From: Coptis chinensis
Lineage: Eukaryota; Streptophyta; Magnoliopsida; Ranunculales; Ranunculaceae
DNA: 64,000 nt
NCBI GenBank assembly: GCA_015680905.1
Contig: CM027382.1
Location: 9,397,501 to 9,461,500, forward strand
Direction: 5' to 3'
A program made the translations under genes and the position numbers. The stretch's first letter is position 1; each line of letters starts with the position of its first letter. This document shows, in pieces, positions 33,738-44,949 of this stretch. The notes under the pieces are model-generated. The model saw only the letters and a program-made list of their open reading frames with translations. It had not been told where the DNA came from and searched no databases.

Positions 33738-34949
33738 GTGCCAAGTTGCAGAGGAAGAAGTGGGTGGATGGATCCTATCAAGCCCTTTATAGAGGGAGGA
33801 GAGGTGACGGATAGGAACGAGAAAAGGAGGTTGGAGCAGGCGTCTCAGAGATATGTATTGATGGAAGGGGAACTATATCGAAAGAACTTCAATGGGCCAT
33901 TGATGAAATGCTTGGGGCCGCGATTATCTTCAGAAGTATTGGCAGAATTACACGAAGGGGACTGTGGGAGTCACTTCGCAGGGAGGACTACGGCACAGCG
34001 GTTAATGACGCAAGGGTATTTCTGGCCTCATATGAAATGAGATGCAGTAGAATTTGCTAAGAGGTGTGACAAGTGTCAGAGATTTGCACAACAAATATTT
34101 GCACCTGTGGAGCCCCTGCATAATGTGTCCAGCCCTTGGCCCTTTACCATGTGGGCGTTGGATATTGTAGGGCCATTACCCATGGCTAGTGGCAAAAGAA
34201 GATATATGTTAGCACCCACAGACTACTTCACTAAATGGATAGAAGCCATCCCGTTGCAGCAGATAAAGGAGGCTCAAGTGATTAAGTTTCTATGGGAGAA
34301 CATCATATGTCGGTTCGGGCTGCCGTATGCCATCATTGCAGACAATGGGACACAGTTCACAGGAGCTAAGGTGGCGGCTTTCCTCGAAGCCTACAAGGTG
34401 AAGCAAGGGTTTTCGCCCCTTTACAATCCAAAAGGCAACGGGCAGGCTAAATCTTCCAACAAGACAATACTAAACAATCTGAAAAGAAAACTGGAAGATA
34501 GAAAAGGCACACGGACCGATGAGTTGAATCATGTTCTTTGGGCTTATAGAACCACTCCGCGGACCACCACCAAAGAGACCCCGTTTGCCTTAGCATACGA
34601 CGTTGAGGCCATGATTCCCTCAGAACTGGTGGCGACTACCAGGAGAGCCAAGGCTGTGGAGGAAGGATCGAATTGGCGCATTTTGGCCGGAGATTTGAAT
34701 TTGGCAAAACAGAGAAGAGATTCAACCTGCATCTGTTTAGAAGAGTATCATCAGAGGTTACAGAGGCAATACAACAAGCGGGTCAGGCCGCAGAAGTTTA
34801 AGGTAGGGGAATTGGTGCTCCGCCGGGTGATGCCAAGCACGAAGGAGGAAAGGGACCGGAAACTAGGTCCAAACTGGGAAGGGCTGTACACCGTGATAGA
34901 AGAAGGGGGTCAGGAACCTATAAGCTTCGAACAATGGAAGGACAGCTAA
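33738..34949 (+). pseudogene. Tat-2 integrase, catalytic Glu replaced
   Basis: 33738-34040 has the zinc-binding His pair (HEGDCGSHFAG) and ends at TGA after FWPHMK. 34107-34949 is open for 280 codons and holds the core with Asp in ALDIVGPLP and Asp in IIADNGTQF. The third residue of the DDE triad is Lys: GNGQAKSSNK, against GNGQAESSNK in Tat-1. The C-terminal module follows (ELNHVLWAYRTTPRT, VGELVLRRVMPS, GPNWEGLYTV). A frameshift near 34915 replaces the final residues. The Lys change alone should abolish strand transfer. Confidence 0.9.
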
Positions 34950-35156
34950 TAGAGAGGCCTTGGAACGTAAGAATGTTAAATTTTTTTTATAAGTGAAGGT
35001 ACTGAAGTTTCAGAGCAATGTAAGGAAGTCCAGAGCAGAGGACTAGAGCTGTATGTAAATGTATAAAACTGCAACACTTTTGTGAATGAAAATGCGTTTC
35101 TTATGTGTAGTGTTTAAAGAAGAATATAAACTGTGAATCTGAGATGCAAGAGATAC

Positions 35157-36040
35157 ATGAGCAAGGAGAGTGGCCCTAACAGGTTTGAGAACATGATCGA
35201 GCCCGCAGAGTGGGATGAGCCCTCCGCGGATCAGAGATGCTAGAGAAAGGTGGGGCAAAGAGAGTGGCCCCAAAACCTGGTCGAGCCCACGGAGTGGGAT
35301 GAGCCCTCCACGGATCCGAGATGCGAGAGATACATAGGGCAAGGAGAGTGGCCCCAACAGGCTTGAGAGCCTGATCGAGTCCGCGGAGTGGGATGAGCCC
35401 TCTGTGGAACATAGATGCAAGAGAAAGGTTGGCCAAAGAGAGTGGCCCCAAAGCCTAGTCGAGCCCGTGGAGTGGGATGAGCCCTCCACAGATCCGAGAT
35501 GCGAGAGATACATGGGGCAAGGAGAGTGGCCCCAACAGGCTTGAGAGCCTGATCGAGCCCGCGGAGTGGGATGAGCCCTCCGCGGAACATAAATACAAGA
35601 GAAAGGTGGGGCAAAGAGAGTGGCCCAAAAGCTTGGTCGAGACCGCGGAGTGGGATGAGCCTTCCACGGATCCGAGATGAGAGAGACACATGGGGCAAGG
35701 AAAGTGGCCCCAGCAGATTCAAGAGCCTGGTTGGGCCCACAGATTGGGATGAGCCCTCCACGGATCATAGATGCAAGAGAAAGGTGAGGCAAAGAGAGTG
35801 GCCCCAAGGCTTGGTCGAGCCTGCGGAGTGGGGTGAGCCCTCCACGGACCCAAAATGCGAGAGATACATGGGGCAAAGAGAGTGGCCCCAACAGGCTCAA
35901 GAGCCTGATCGAGCCTGTGGAGTGGGATGAGCCCTCCGCGGATCAGAGATGAAAGAGATAGGTGGGGCAAAGAGAGTTGCCCCAAGGCCTGGTCAAGCCC
36001 GCGGAGCAGGATGAGCCCTCCACGGACTAGAGATGCAAGG
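35157..36040 (+). repeat. Tat-2 tandem array, five copies of a 178 bp two-part unit
   Basis: Two subunits alternate. Type A has ACAGGCTTGAGAGCCTGATCGAG and AGATGCAAGAGAAAGGTG; type B has CCCAAAGCCTGGTCGAG and GATGCGAGAGATACATGGGG. Both share GAGTGGGATGAGCCCTCCRCGGA. The GATGAGC mark of type A is at 35214, 35392, 35570, 35748 and 35926; of type B at 35298, 35476, 35654, 35832 and 36010. Both series step by exactly 178 bases. Subunits are 84 and 94 bases. The shared phrase also occurs in the Tat-1 array, so the arrays are related. Confidence 0.95.
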
Positions 36041-36320
36041 GATACATATCATACTAAAGAGGGAATAACATAGCATAAAGAGAGATTTGCATAAGGAGAG
36101 AGATATCGTACAAGCGGATAGATAAAACTAAAAGATAAAGAGGGAACAACATAGCATACTAAATCAAATATCATACTAAAGGAAATAATGGAAATAGGAA
36201 AAGTATAGCGAACAACAAAGATATAAAATGTAGCTACACAGCAAAATATGCGGATAGGGGCGAACCCAGGTCATAAGTTAATGACAAGTATTTGATACAA
36301 AGAGAGAACTAGGGCATTCC

Positions 36321-38606
36321 CTAGGTGGATGAATCAGCCATGTTTTTGGTAGCAGTAACTTCAGTGTTGGCAGTGGGGAACTCTGGAATGATTGCGGCAG
36401 GAAGGGGGTCATCGCCCATCACAAGGTTCTTGGGTATGCCAGAAGGGTTCGCGGCTTCATTAGGATCACTAGCGACCTCAGTGGGCTCAGTCACCAGAAT
36501 GGCGGGTATCTTTGGGAGAAGGTGGCCTTCCTGGGTGAGCCGGGCGAGTTCCTCTTGGACTTTCCGTGCTACCCTCTTCTCCGCCAGAGCCTTGAAACGG
36601 TCATGGAGAGCCGTCATGTCTGATTGGTGCTACTCCATCATCTTGGCGGTGTCATTCTTGTGGGCTTGACTGAGGGCATCAACGGTTTTCTCATGTTATT
36701 AGGTGAGGGCATCCAAATTAAGCTGGTGGTGGTGGAGAAGCTCTTCTCTTTGACAGCGCAAACGATCATTGATGGAGTCCATGTACAGTTGATGGGAGGA
36801 TTCTGCCAACTTAAGTCCGTCCTGAGCTTGGCTTTTAGCCAAATTGGCAGCTGCCAGATCTGCCTAAAGGTCGGTGTAGGCCGCTCACAAACTAGTGGGG
36901 CCATTGAGCTCCTGTTCCAGGGCAGTCACCTTGTTCGGTGTAGGCCGCGGATCATGAAGGAGATGTCCAGGCTCACCTGAGTCAAAAAGGGAGAGGGATA
37001 AAAAACAAAAAAAGAGAGAGAGAGGGAGAGGAAGTTATACCATTTCCCAGTTTGTGTATAGCGAGGTGTGATGTTGGTCAAATGTACCTCCATCAGCATA
37101 GGTAATGTCCTTAGGCAGATGAGCATTGTAGAACAAGGAGGATGCCACAACGGCATTGTCCAAAGTGGAGTCTGCCGTATTCACTTTCCGGTTGCGCACA
37201 TTGAAAACAGGACAAAAGTCTTCAACAGGCGCAAGAGTGGATGTCGGGGCGGGAGGCTGAGTGGGTTCCTTGCCAAGCCGGCGAGTGTAGGGAGAGGAGT
37301 CAGCTGGATGAGAGGGTGCAGAAGTAGGGGCTTGACCGTCAGGCACGGAGCCCTGGGGAGTTGTAGAGATAGGCCCCTCTGAGGTGGACGTCCGCGGCCT
37401 CTTAGATGGCGGTTGATCAGAGGGCGCATACATGTCGGCAGGGGGAACTTCCATCACGTCATCATCGGAGTCGCTATCAAATAATTTCTGCTTGTGGACG
37501 TCCATGTCTGTGGGAGGTGAGGGGTGAGAGGTGAACTGATCGTCCCAGTGGGAGATAGAGCGGTAGGAAGGGACGTCGCTGGGAGTGGAGGAAGGGTGGA
37601 GATCTTGAGATTCACGGGAGGCGGAAGAGTGTGAGGAAGTTCGAGGAGGGGGCGGTGAGAGCTATGGGAACGAGACCTCTTCTTGGAAGGAGGAGACACA
37701 CGGGGCTTTCGCTCCTTGGGAGGGGGAGGACAAAAAAAAGGACCTGTTAAGCCGCAGAAGGTGTTGAGAGCGGGGATGGGTAGTAAAGGAGTAGCGGTGG
37801 TAGGATGAATGCCTAAGAAGTCAGCCTGGGCAGGGCCAAGGTCGCGGAGTTGGGCAAAGATAGGACAGGAGATGTTGTCATAAATCCTGGATTTGGAATT
37901 GGGTCGCCAACTTGTAAAAAAGAACAGAGGTAAGTTAATAGATTGAAGGGAAAACATTTCCAAAAACGGGGAAAGAACTACGATACTCACCGTGAAGTCT
38001 GAAGGTGAGGTGGTTAAGAGTCAGGGTGGAGGAAATGTCCGCGGACAGAAAGTTTCTTGATACATAGAGCAGATAGTGATGCCAAACTTTATCGGAAGTG
38101 GTAAGCTTAAGGAGGAAAGATTGTTTTTTAGGACGAACGCAGAAGGACTAGTATCCTATGCTGACATCCTTGGTGCTGGTTTTGAGATAGTATTGGGAGT
38201 AGATGTCGCGGCTAGTGATCTTGGGTTCCCGGGTCTTGTTATAAGAATTCGCGGCATACATTATCCGCCAAAAATTACCTATACCTTGGCAATGGGGAAT
38301 GCTGAAGTGGTTGCAAACTTTAACATCCAGGAGAGTAAGGGGTAGCCGCAGACCGGCAACCATTTGACTTACAGTGATGACAAGAGAGCCCGGTTGCGGG
38401 GAACCAAATAGGGATAGTGGGTGACAGAGGACACGTGTTCCAATATAATGTCGGCTGGAACACCGTAGGCTACTTTAATGGCATCTAAATTAGGTCTACG
38501 AGATCTAGGGGGGGCGGCAGTAAAGTAGTGAGGCAACCGGAGGTGGGGGAGAAGATACCCCCGCTGAACGGGAAGAAGACGAGTCACCAGATTCGCGGTC
38601 CGACAT
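36321..38606 (-). pseudogene. Tat-2 antisense gene, three exons (mutated)
   Basis: Proposed exons on the minus strand are 38606-37991, 37910-37041 and 36976-36321; introns of 80 and 64 bases have GT and AG ends. Exon 1 starts MSDRESGDSSSS and continues RPNLDAIKVAYGVPADIILE and LTLLDVKVCNHFSIP, homologous to Tat-1 and resembling PF04195. Exon 2 has LRDLGPAQADFLGIHP, a basic Pro/Lys/Ser-rich part (PPKERKPRVSPPSKKRSRSH, likely a nuclear signal) and an acidic patch (LFDSDSDDDVMEV). Exon 3 joins as VSLDISFMIRGL and forms a charged coiled coil with a hydrophobic tail. Frameshifts split exon 1 near 38370 and 38145, and one base is missing at the exon 2 start relative to Tat-1. No known activity; extra antisense genes at this place are known from Tat-lineage elements. 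Confidence 0.7.
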
Positions 38607-38903
38607 CGAAAGGGAGATGAACAGACTCTAGGAATCGAATTATTTCAAAACGAGAGAGGGAAAGACATTTCAAAGAAAAGAGAGAAGGCCAAGAAAACGT
38701 ACCGATCAATGGTAAAAAGGAGTGGGTGAGGTAGTGAGAGATAGCCAGAGATGAAGGAAGGTATCGGAGAGACCACCACAGGGAAACACACGCGTGCCGG
38801 TGAAGGTTTGGAGGAGGAGAAAAATGGGGAGTTTGAGAAAAGAGAGCGAAAGAGAAGAGACAAGGGAAAAGAAAGTGATGGAAGAAGAAGAAGGATTGGG
38901 GGG

Positions 38904-38911
38904 TTTAAATA
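38904..38911 (-). promoter_or_regulatory. TATA-like box of the Tat-2 antisense gene
   Basis: TATTTAAA within CCTATTTAAACCC lies about 300 bases before the antisense ATG at 38606. The context matches Tat-1 at the same distance. Confidence 0.5.
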
Positions 38912-39140
38912 GGCTGGGGATAAAAAGGTAATTTTGAGTGGCGAGGAAAATGAAGCATCGGCTGGGGCTCCAGCCGAAGGACGACACGTGGGCACACAGG
39001 AAACCATGGGCTGCCAGAAAAGAAGCGTTTGATGAGTGCCTTTAACATCACACGCTTCCCAATATAGACAGATACTAGCTAGAGAGGAGATAAAATGATG
39101 GAAGTTCTCGACCTCGAACCAATCATATGGCCGCGAAGTC

Positions 39141-39516
39141 GAGAAGGGGGATTTGTAGTGGCCCATTATGTAACGCGGGACTGGGTCAAAGACAAAGGGG
39201 GGAGGCAGTGTAACAAGGTAGGCTGGGGAGTATGGGATCATGTCCGCGAAATCCTAGAGAGTGGAGGTGGCCTAGGTACGGCAGTAAGATAGGCCGAGGG
39301 ATGGAAGGAAGAGGGACGGTCTGGATTGGGGAGTTTTAATAAAGGAGCGAAGACGAAGTCAACAGGACAAGGGAGGGAAGCAGTTTAACGCGCTACCCCA
39401 AGGAGCAGGAGAACCGGGCCATGGAACCCTAAGGGCAGACGTGGCCGAGGTACGACTAAGAGGACAGCCGTCAGATGAGGGGACAAATGGATGGTCCAGA
39501 AAGAGATGGGAGGGGC
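39141..39516 (+). repeat. Tat-2 polypurine tract and truncated 3' LTR
   Basis: GAGAAGGGGG at 39141-39150 precedes the LTR start at 39154. The LTR follows the 5' copy closely up to AGAGATGGGAGGGGC at 39516, then is cut by the TGATAACC end of the next element. About 155 bases of LTR are missing from the window. Confidence 0.92.
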
Positions 39517-40077
39517 TGATAACCATAAAAAGATAGTCTTACTCACAAATAGAGCGATGAAACTCTAAGCGAAAGTAAGACTATAAACTGTTTCTTATAC
39601 TAGACTTATAAAAGATATTTGTTTTCTACTCTCGAACCTATTGACGTAGAGTTGGAATAGAAGATTCGTTCCACTCCTAGTCCTTTAGCATTAAAGTTTT
39701 CTACAATTGATGGTCTATCCAAGGTCAATAAGAGATTTACGAAGGTAGGCCCAAATCCGAGGCCTGAGTCCAAAGATATGGTCTTCGGAAGTTCTGCTGA
39801 CTTGTACACTGTTTCTGCCCGTGTTGACTTTTCAACTTTTGACTGGGCTTTATAAAGGCTTTGTCTCTTTAAATCTTGGCCTTTATCACAAAACTTCTTA
39901 GCAACCATCCCTTTGCTCCTTTATATCGCCAAAGTGGCACATTTCTGCACATAATTGAGTTCCATGCCTGAAATACATAAAAGCATGTAATTAGCATTAA
40001 CTCTTATTTATTACTCACATAATTGGTCTAAAAGTAGTATTATTAAGGGGTTAAAACTACAGTTTTGGGCTTTATCA
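39517..40077 (-). repeat. 3' LTR of the reverse Athila-like element, internally deleted
   Basis: 561 bp, TGATAACC to CTTTATCA. Compared with the 1501 bp solo LTR at 20655-22155, about 940 bases are missing between GAGATTTACGA and AGGTAGGCCC; an AGG at both edges is possible microhomology. On the minus strand it follows a polypurine-like AAACCACCCCCAAAC complement (GTTTGGGGGTGGTT). Confidence 0.9.
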
Positions 40078-41853
40078 AACCACCCCCAAACAGCATTTTG
40101 CTTGTCCTCAAGCAAATATGAGAAATTAGCATAAGTGACCAAAAATGGAGTTCTAACTAATCTCGTTTTGCCGAGTGCGATTGCATTGACCATATGCAAC
40201 AAGGCCTTAAACCACTAGGAATTCCCTAGTGGACGAGTTATAGCCTCGTGAGAGTTTTCCAGTGAAGGTACTTACAAACTTCATCTATACTACAACGACT
40301 CAGAAATAACTATTGTTTCCTTATCTATGTCTCAATTATCTATACATCTCACTAGCAATGAATACAGAATAATCAAGTCTAAACCTAAGCTAATATATGC
40401 ATAATAATCTATCATCTACGAATAAACATATATACAATGAGTAATACTATGAGATGAACTAGCAGGTCCATTTCTGAAAACTCGGAATATCGTCCTTAAG
40501 TAGGTCCTCACATAAATGTCAAGACAAAAACTGCTCTGATTTTTTCGCTCAAGTTTCGCTACTCCAGTGTGTAGTGGGCAAACTTTACCTTACAATCTCT
40601 ATGACACACAAGGAAGTCGGAGTCCATCAAACACATCTGCCACTTACTATCACACTAACCTATTCCTAATTGAGCTAGAGGTCTTTATTAGGTGTTGTGG
40701 GAATTAGGAGATGGTTTAAGAAGGAAGGAAATAGATATTCAAAAAGGACAAGTCTGAGATAATAGAGTCTTCATTTTATGTAACTAGAGAAGACCTTGTT
40801 CCTTACTTTTGCTTTACACTTTGTTTCCATCTTTAGCCATATTTTTCTTTTCTTTGGCTTTTAACTCCTTTGATTCTATTTTTTTTGGAGTTCTAACTCT
40901 TTATTTTCTTTTATTTATTTATTTATTTTTTATTTGTATGGAAACTTCCTTTTCTTATCTGAAGCGACTAACGAATTCTTGATTTCGAAGGTTCTTCTCT
41001 TTTCTATTCTTCATCTATATTCTCAGACTTATTCAAAGAATTGGGTAGGTTGATTTTTTTTATTTTGTTTTGTTTTGTAACAGGGTAAAGGATTTGCGGT
41101 TTATGAAAGGCTTAAGAAAGGCTCAGAGGAGCGACTAGCGGAAAATAATTCATAGGTTTGAATTTCTAGCTATATTGATCCAAAGAGGGCCTAAATTCTC
41201 GCTTAGGATATGGTATAGTAATCAAGCAAGTGGACGTGTGATTTCTCTATCCGGATTTTACTTCTCTCTTGTGTCATTTCTCAAATGTTCACTCAAATAA
41301 GGCTTTAGGCTATATTCTCACAGGATTTGTAGAATAAGTACTCTAGCCTAGATTTCAGAAACTTACTGCCAACAATCATAGATACTCATGTAACATATTT
41401 ATAGATAGATGCAAGGATTATTACCTACATATTAGCCTAAGTTTCTAAAAACTATTCTAATGTAAAAGCTACGTGAGACTTCTAGATTTTTGAAAGCATA
41501 GAAAAAGAAAACAATACCAATATTCCTAAGTGTATAACATACATTTTATTTATATATTTTTTAAAATTTTTGAATTTTTTAGCTAGAAAATAAGTGCATA
41601 TTATACATATCTATATCCTAACAGATGCCTTAATTACACGTGTTTCTATGCCCCCCCCCCCCCAACAAGAAGCATGCTTTGTTATCAAAGTATTTTAAAT
41701 AAAGAGGGTAGGAAAATACCATTGAAACGCGTGAAATTCTGGAACATCTGCAAAACAAGGTTATAACATACTAATATAGAAAAGAAAACTGACGCAACTC
41801 TATAAGAATTCCACCCGTAATGGGCTGAAACTAACACTTACCTGCACTCCCGT
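40078..41853 (-). other. 3' untranslated part of the reverse Athila-like element
   Basis: No coding frame survives here. It is homologous to 62100-63935 in the opposite direction, including the phrase for CTTGAGGACAAGCAAA just before the polypurine tract and a G-rich tract (C run at 41649-41664) that matches the motif at 62347. Confidence 0.75.
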
Positions 41854-43113
41854 TTAAACATTGTCCTCTTCAAAGAGATGAGGGTCCTTCGCATCCTGCC
41901 ATGCCATGATAACTTGCCAAGCCTGCCGCCGTGTGTCGTCAACCTTTGCTAACCTGTCTAGTGTTACTATGTTTGATGGGGTGTAAGGAGCAACCAAATG
42001 AGGTTGCACCTGCCATCTCGGCCAAGTCATTACTCGAAATGAGTGAACCACCCAATTGGTGGGTCTCATGACTTCAACCATTTTCCAATCCGTGAATTGC
42101 GTACATAATTCAGGTAGACAACTAAGCATGATGCAGCAAACCAAAACAGGCATAAGAAGATACTTATGTCGCATGCTTTAGGCTCTCTTAAGACTAGCCA
42201 CTAATACTCGGGGAATGTCATATTGGTGATGTCCCTCAGCTAAAGCAAGGAAAACGTCACCAGTGGTACTATTTGCAGAAGTAAACTGCCACTCCCCTAG
42301 AATATTCATCAGGATGAATAACATGGTGGTGGCTATATTTAGGGACAGGCTACCAAGGGCTATGTTGTAACGCCCTTGGTCCATTATACGAAATACCCCT
42401 CCCCCATAATACTCATGCAAATCATCATAGTTATACATGTACATATTATCTACCAAATAGGCCCATGATTCTTGTATTTTGGCCGGCATAGCAAGTCTAA
42501 GCACAAAAGCTATCAAGAACCTGGAAATTTCCATTGGTCTATCAAAGAACTTACAGTTATCATAAAAATAAGATATAAGTGCGGGAGAATAAAGTTCATC
42601 AGGACTTACCAATAGTGGCTTCCATCCTGCTAGAATGATCACTTCGCGAAACCACGCACCATAGGTGTTACTTTGGAATAAGTCTTCAAATAACTGTTCT
42701 GGTATGATACGAGGGAATGTCATCCCCAATAAACTTGCTGGAATAACTACTAAGGATCCTGGAACAACCCATAAAAAATTGGAGTTTTTCTTGCCAACAA
42801 GGTTCTGGGCATGGGGTGCGCTCCACCTATGCCTGGATAGGGGGAGGTGCTTTGGTGATTTTCGAAGTTCGGGCACTTGCGTAAGTCGGTCAGCTCCTCG
42901 GGGCGCATAATGCTCTCGAGGTCTTGATGGTGCTAAAATGGATAAAAGATGGGAATCGTGGGAGTGAAAGGTGAGATGTAGTTGGGGTTGTGAGTGTAGA
43001 ATGAATGCAGTTTTTATAGGTTTTAAATTGCTAAACCGAATCGGGAATTTTCCAAAAAGCTTTAAGGCAATTTCCGAAAATAATAAAATTTCCAAAACCG
43101 AAAACGGAAACAA
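41854..43113 (-). pseudogene. third open region of the reverse Athila-like element
   Basis: 43113-42178 is open for 311 codons and 42174-41854 continues in the same frame after a stop at a position that reads on smoothly in the sister copy (61229-62062). Conserved parts are FEDLFQSNTYGAWFREV, SPALISYFYDNCKFF, MEISRFLIAFVLRLAMP, WAYLVDNMYMYNYDDLHE and RHKYLLMPVL. A start at the MTFPRI methionine is more likely than the far upstream ATG, because the upstream part overlaps a TATA-like box and is not conserved. No catalytic motif or clear membrane segment set was seen. The family is not recognised with confidence; it occupies the place of the third ORF in Athila-type elements. Confidence 0.6.
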
Positions 43114-43759
43114 CTCATATTCTTGATTCTAAAACAACCCTAATATATTTTAGGTTGAATTTAGGATAGAAACTGCCTAACTCATCGAGATTTCATCCTA
43201 CCACAATATCTATTTATAGCGATGCCCATATCTGCAACATCCCCAACAATCATCGCAAAATTATCTAATAAATTTTGGATCATATAAAAATCATGCTAGA
43301 CTAAATAATACCACCCCCAAACAATTCGGGAAGGTGGGATTAAGAATAAAATCAACGCACAATTTGAAAAGAACCAAATTAAATTCAAATACAATTAACT
43401 ACTGAATTCAAAATTTAACTACTGAATTCAAAAACTTAAGATCCGAACTAATAAAAACAATAAAAAACAACATCAACACAACAAATAACAAGAAATCTAG
43501 CTACGAGATGAGGAAGGGATAAGAATAGGAATTTGAGTGATCAAGAATGGAAAAACCAAACACCCCACCCTCCGACAAATTTTTGAAAACAGGTTTTTGA
43601 AAATTTGTTTTAAAATGTGGGTCTTTTAAAGTCACATTCCAGTAGACTTAATGTGGGGTCATTTTATGTTAGATTCCCCTAGACGGTGCACACCCCCAAA
43701 CAAACAAGAAACTGGGGTGGCATAAAATAGACGATGCGTGGTCAACTATAAACTAGTAG

Positions 43760-44107
43760 TCAAAAGAGTTTGGGGTCTAGCCATAAAAACATGATACTAA
43801 ATGCACCCTCAAACAGAATGAAGTTGTATAATTGGAAGCAATCATGTAGAAGAATAAAAGAAAACTTATGCAACCTATCAAATAACATATGCAAACCATC
43901 ATGTTGTAGCTGCGTTAAAAAGTTAGAATGATCCAAAAGATGAATTAGCGATACTTTAGGTGAGAAGGTAATGAAGTATGAATCCTGATGTCTTTCATGA
44001 GGCTCAGATGAGGAAAAATAAGACAAAGTAGGTTTCTCACTACACTCGGCCAAAGCTTGGCTCCCAACTACAGGAATGGTGTACTCATGGGATTGTGTGC
44101 TAGGCAA
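43760..44107 (-). pseudogene. short conserved region in the reverse Athila-like element
   Basis: An open stretch of 115 codons ending FLWLDPKLF. The sister element has YLWNDPQLF in a matching place (57828-58130, plus strand), so this part is shared by the family. No known domain was recognised. Confidence 0.4.
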
Positions 44108-44328
44108 ACACTCTTCACCGTGAGGGTTGAAAAAATTATAGAGTGTCTCTGAGGCAATCAGCTCAAGTGTAAATTCGAGGTTCCTCTGAAATGGTGGGTG
44201 AATTGATGGTTTAGTTGTGATAGATGGTTAGATTTTAGGAGGTGGTAACTCAGGTGGATGGTGGGTGGTTGGTGGTTCATCAGTAGGTGGATCTTCACAT
44301 GCTTTTAAGAAATCATTGAAGTCTTCAT

Positions 44329-44643
44329 CTAGCTTAGTTGAATCCATAAAGTTGTTTGATAGTCATAGTTATTGGCGTTTGAGTAACTCTGGTTGATTTC
44401 GTACTGTGCTCGGTTAGGTTGACTCTTTGTATAGTTTGGATGACTAGAAAACTCTTGATTGTATTGGTTACAATGAAAATTTGAAAATTGAGGCTCGTAA
44501 TTATTATTATATTCTATAGTAGGTTCAAACTCTTGGTATGATGGGCAATGAGAAACCCAATGGTAAGGACTACCGCAGCATGAACATGGTGAAGGGTTTA
44601 CATAATAATCACATAATTGTTCGCCTACATATTGATATGCCAT
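44329..44643 (-). pseudogene. gag-like zinc knuckle region, reverse Athila-like element
   Basis: 104 codons, Asn/Gln/Tyr-rich, with CSCCGSPYHWVSHC, an exact C-x2-C-x4-H-x4-C zinc knuckle. The gag core found in the forward elements (FMEHFYPPLK) is absent. It may keep only the RNA-binding part of gag. The ATG at 44643 is the only one upstream of the knuckle in this frame. Confidence 0.55.
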
Positions 44644-44949
44644 ATTGGTTTTAAAAAATATATTCTAAGACAATTAATATGCAAACGAAACTCTAACTAT
44701 AAATTTCTAGATAGGCATGTGCGTTGACGTTTACAAAAAAAGAAGCCTAATTATACTAGAATTAAACTCCTCTGATAGAAGGGCGAGGAGTGGAAGAAAA
44801 GAGTACCAGAAAGCCTCCTTGCTTCGCTTATGAATAACGTCTTGTTTACGCGTGCTCAGTGTATATAACAAGTTAGAACACTGAAAATCTTGAAGAAATG
44901 GAAGTTTGAATCAAACCCGTGGAAATCGGGCGGCCAGCAGAGAGGAGAT

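Larger units (their letters stand above)
29098..39516 (+). mobile_element. Tat-2: Ty3/gypsy element of the Tat type, 3' LTR interrupted
   Basis: Same organisation and clearly homologous proteins to Tat-1, but with different LTRs (TGTAGTGGCCC start, CTTACA end) and a different tandem array. The 5' LTR is complete (29098-29616). The 3' LTR starts at 39154 and stops at 39516, where a reverse-strand Athila-like element begins; the rest of the LTR should lie beyond that nested block, outside the window. All coding regions are broken. Confidence 0.92.

Noticed and set aside
35043-35900. Minus-strand open frame of 285 codons with repeated GPLSLPHVSLAS-like text
   Set aside because: It is the tandem array read backwards. 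The 178 bp unit is not a multiple of three and has no stops in any antisense phase, so a long open frame is automatic. There are overlapping equivalents in the other frames.
35477-35930. Plus-strand open frames over the same array
   Set aside because: Same cause: repeats without stops, no conserved start, no similarity to the Tat-1 array at protein level.
38645-39241. Minus-strand open frame of 198 codons ahead of the Tat-2 antisense gene
   Set aside because: It crosses the polypurine tract and the LTR border and has no counterpart in Tat-1. It is more likely the promoter and leader of the antisense gene.
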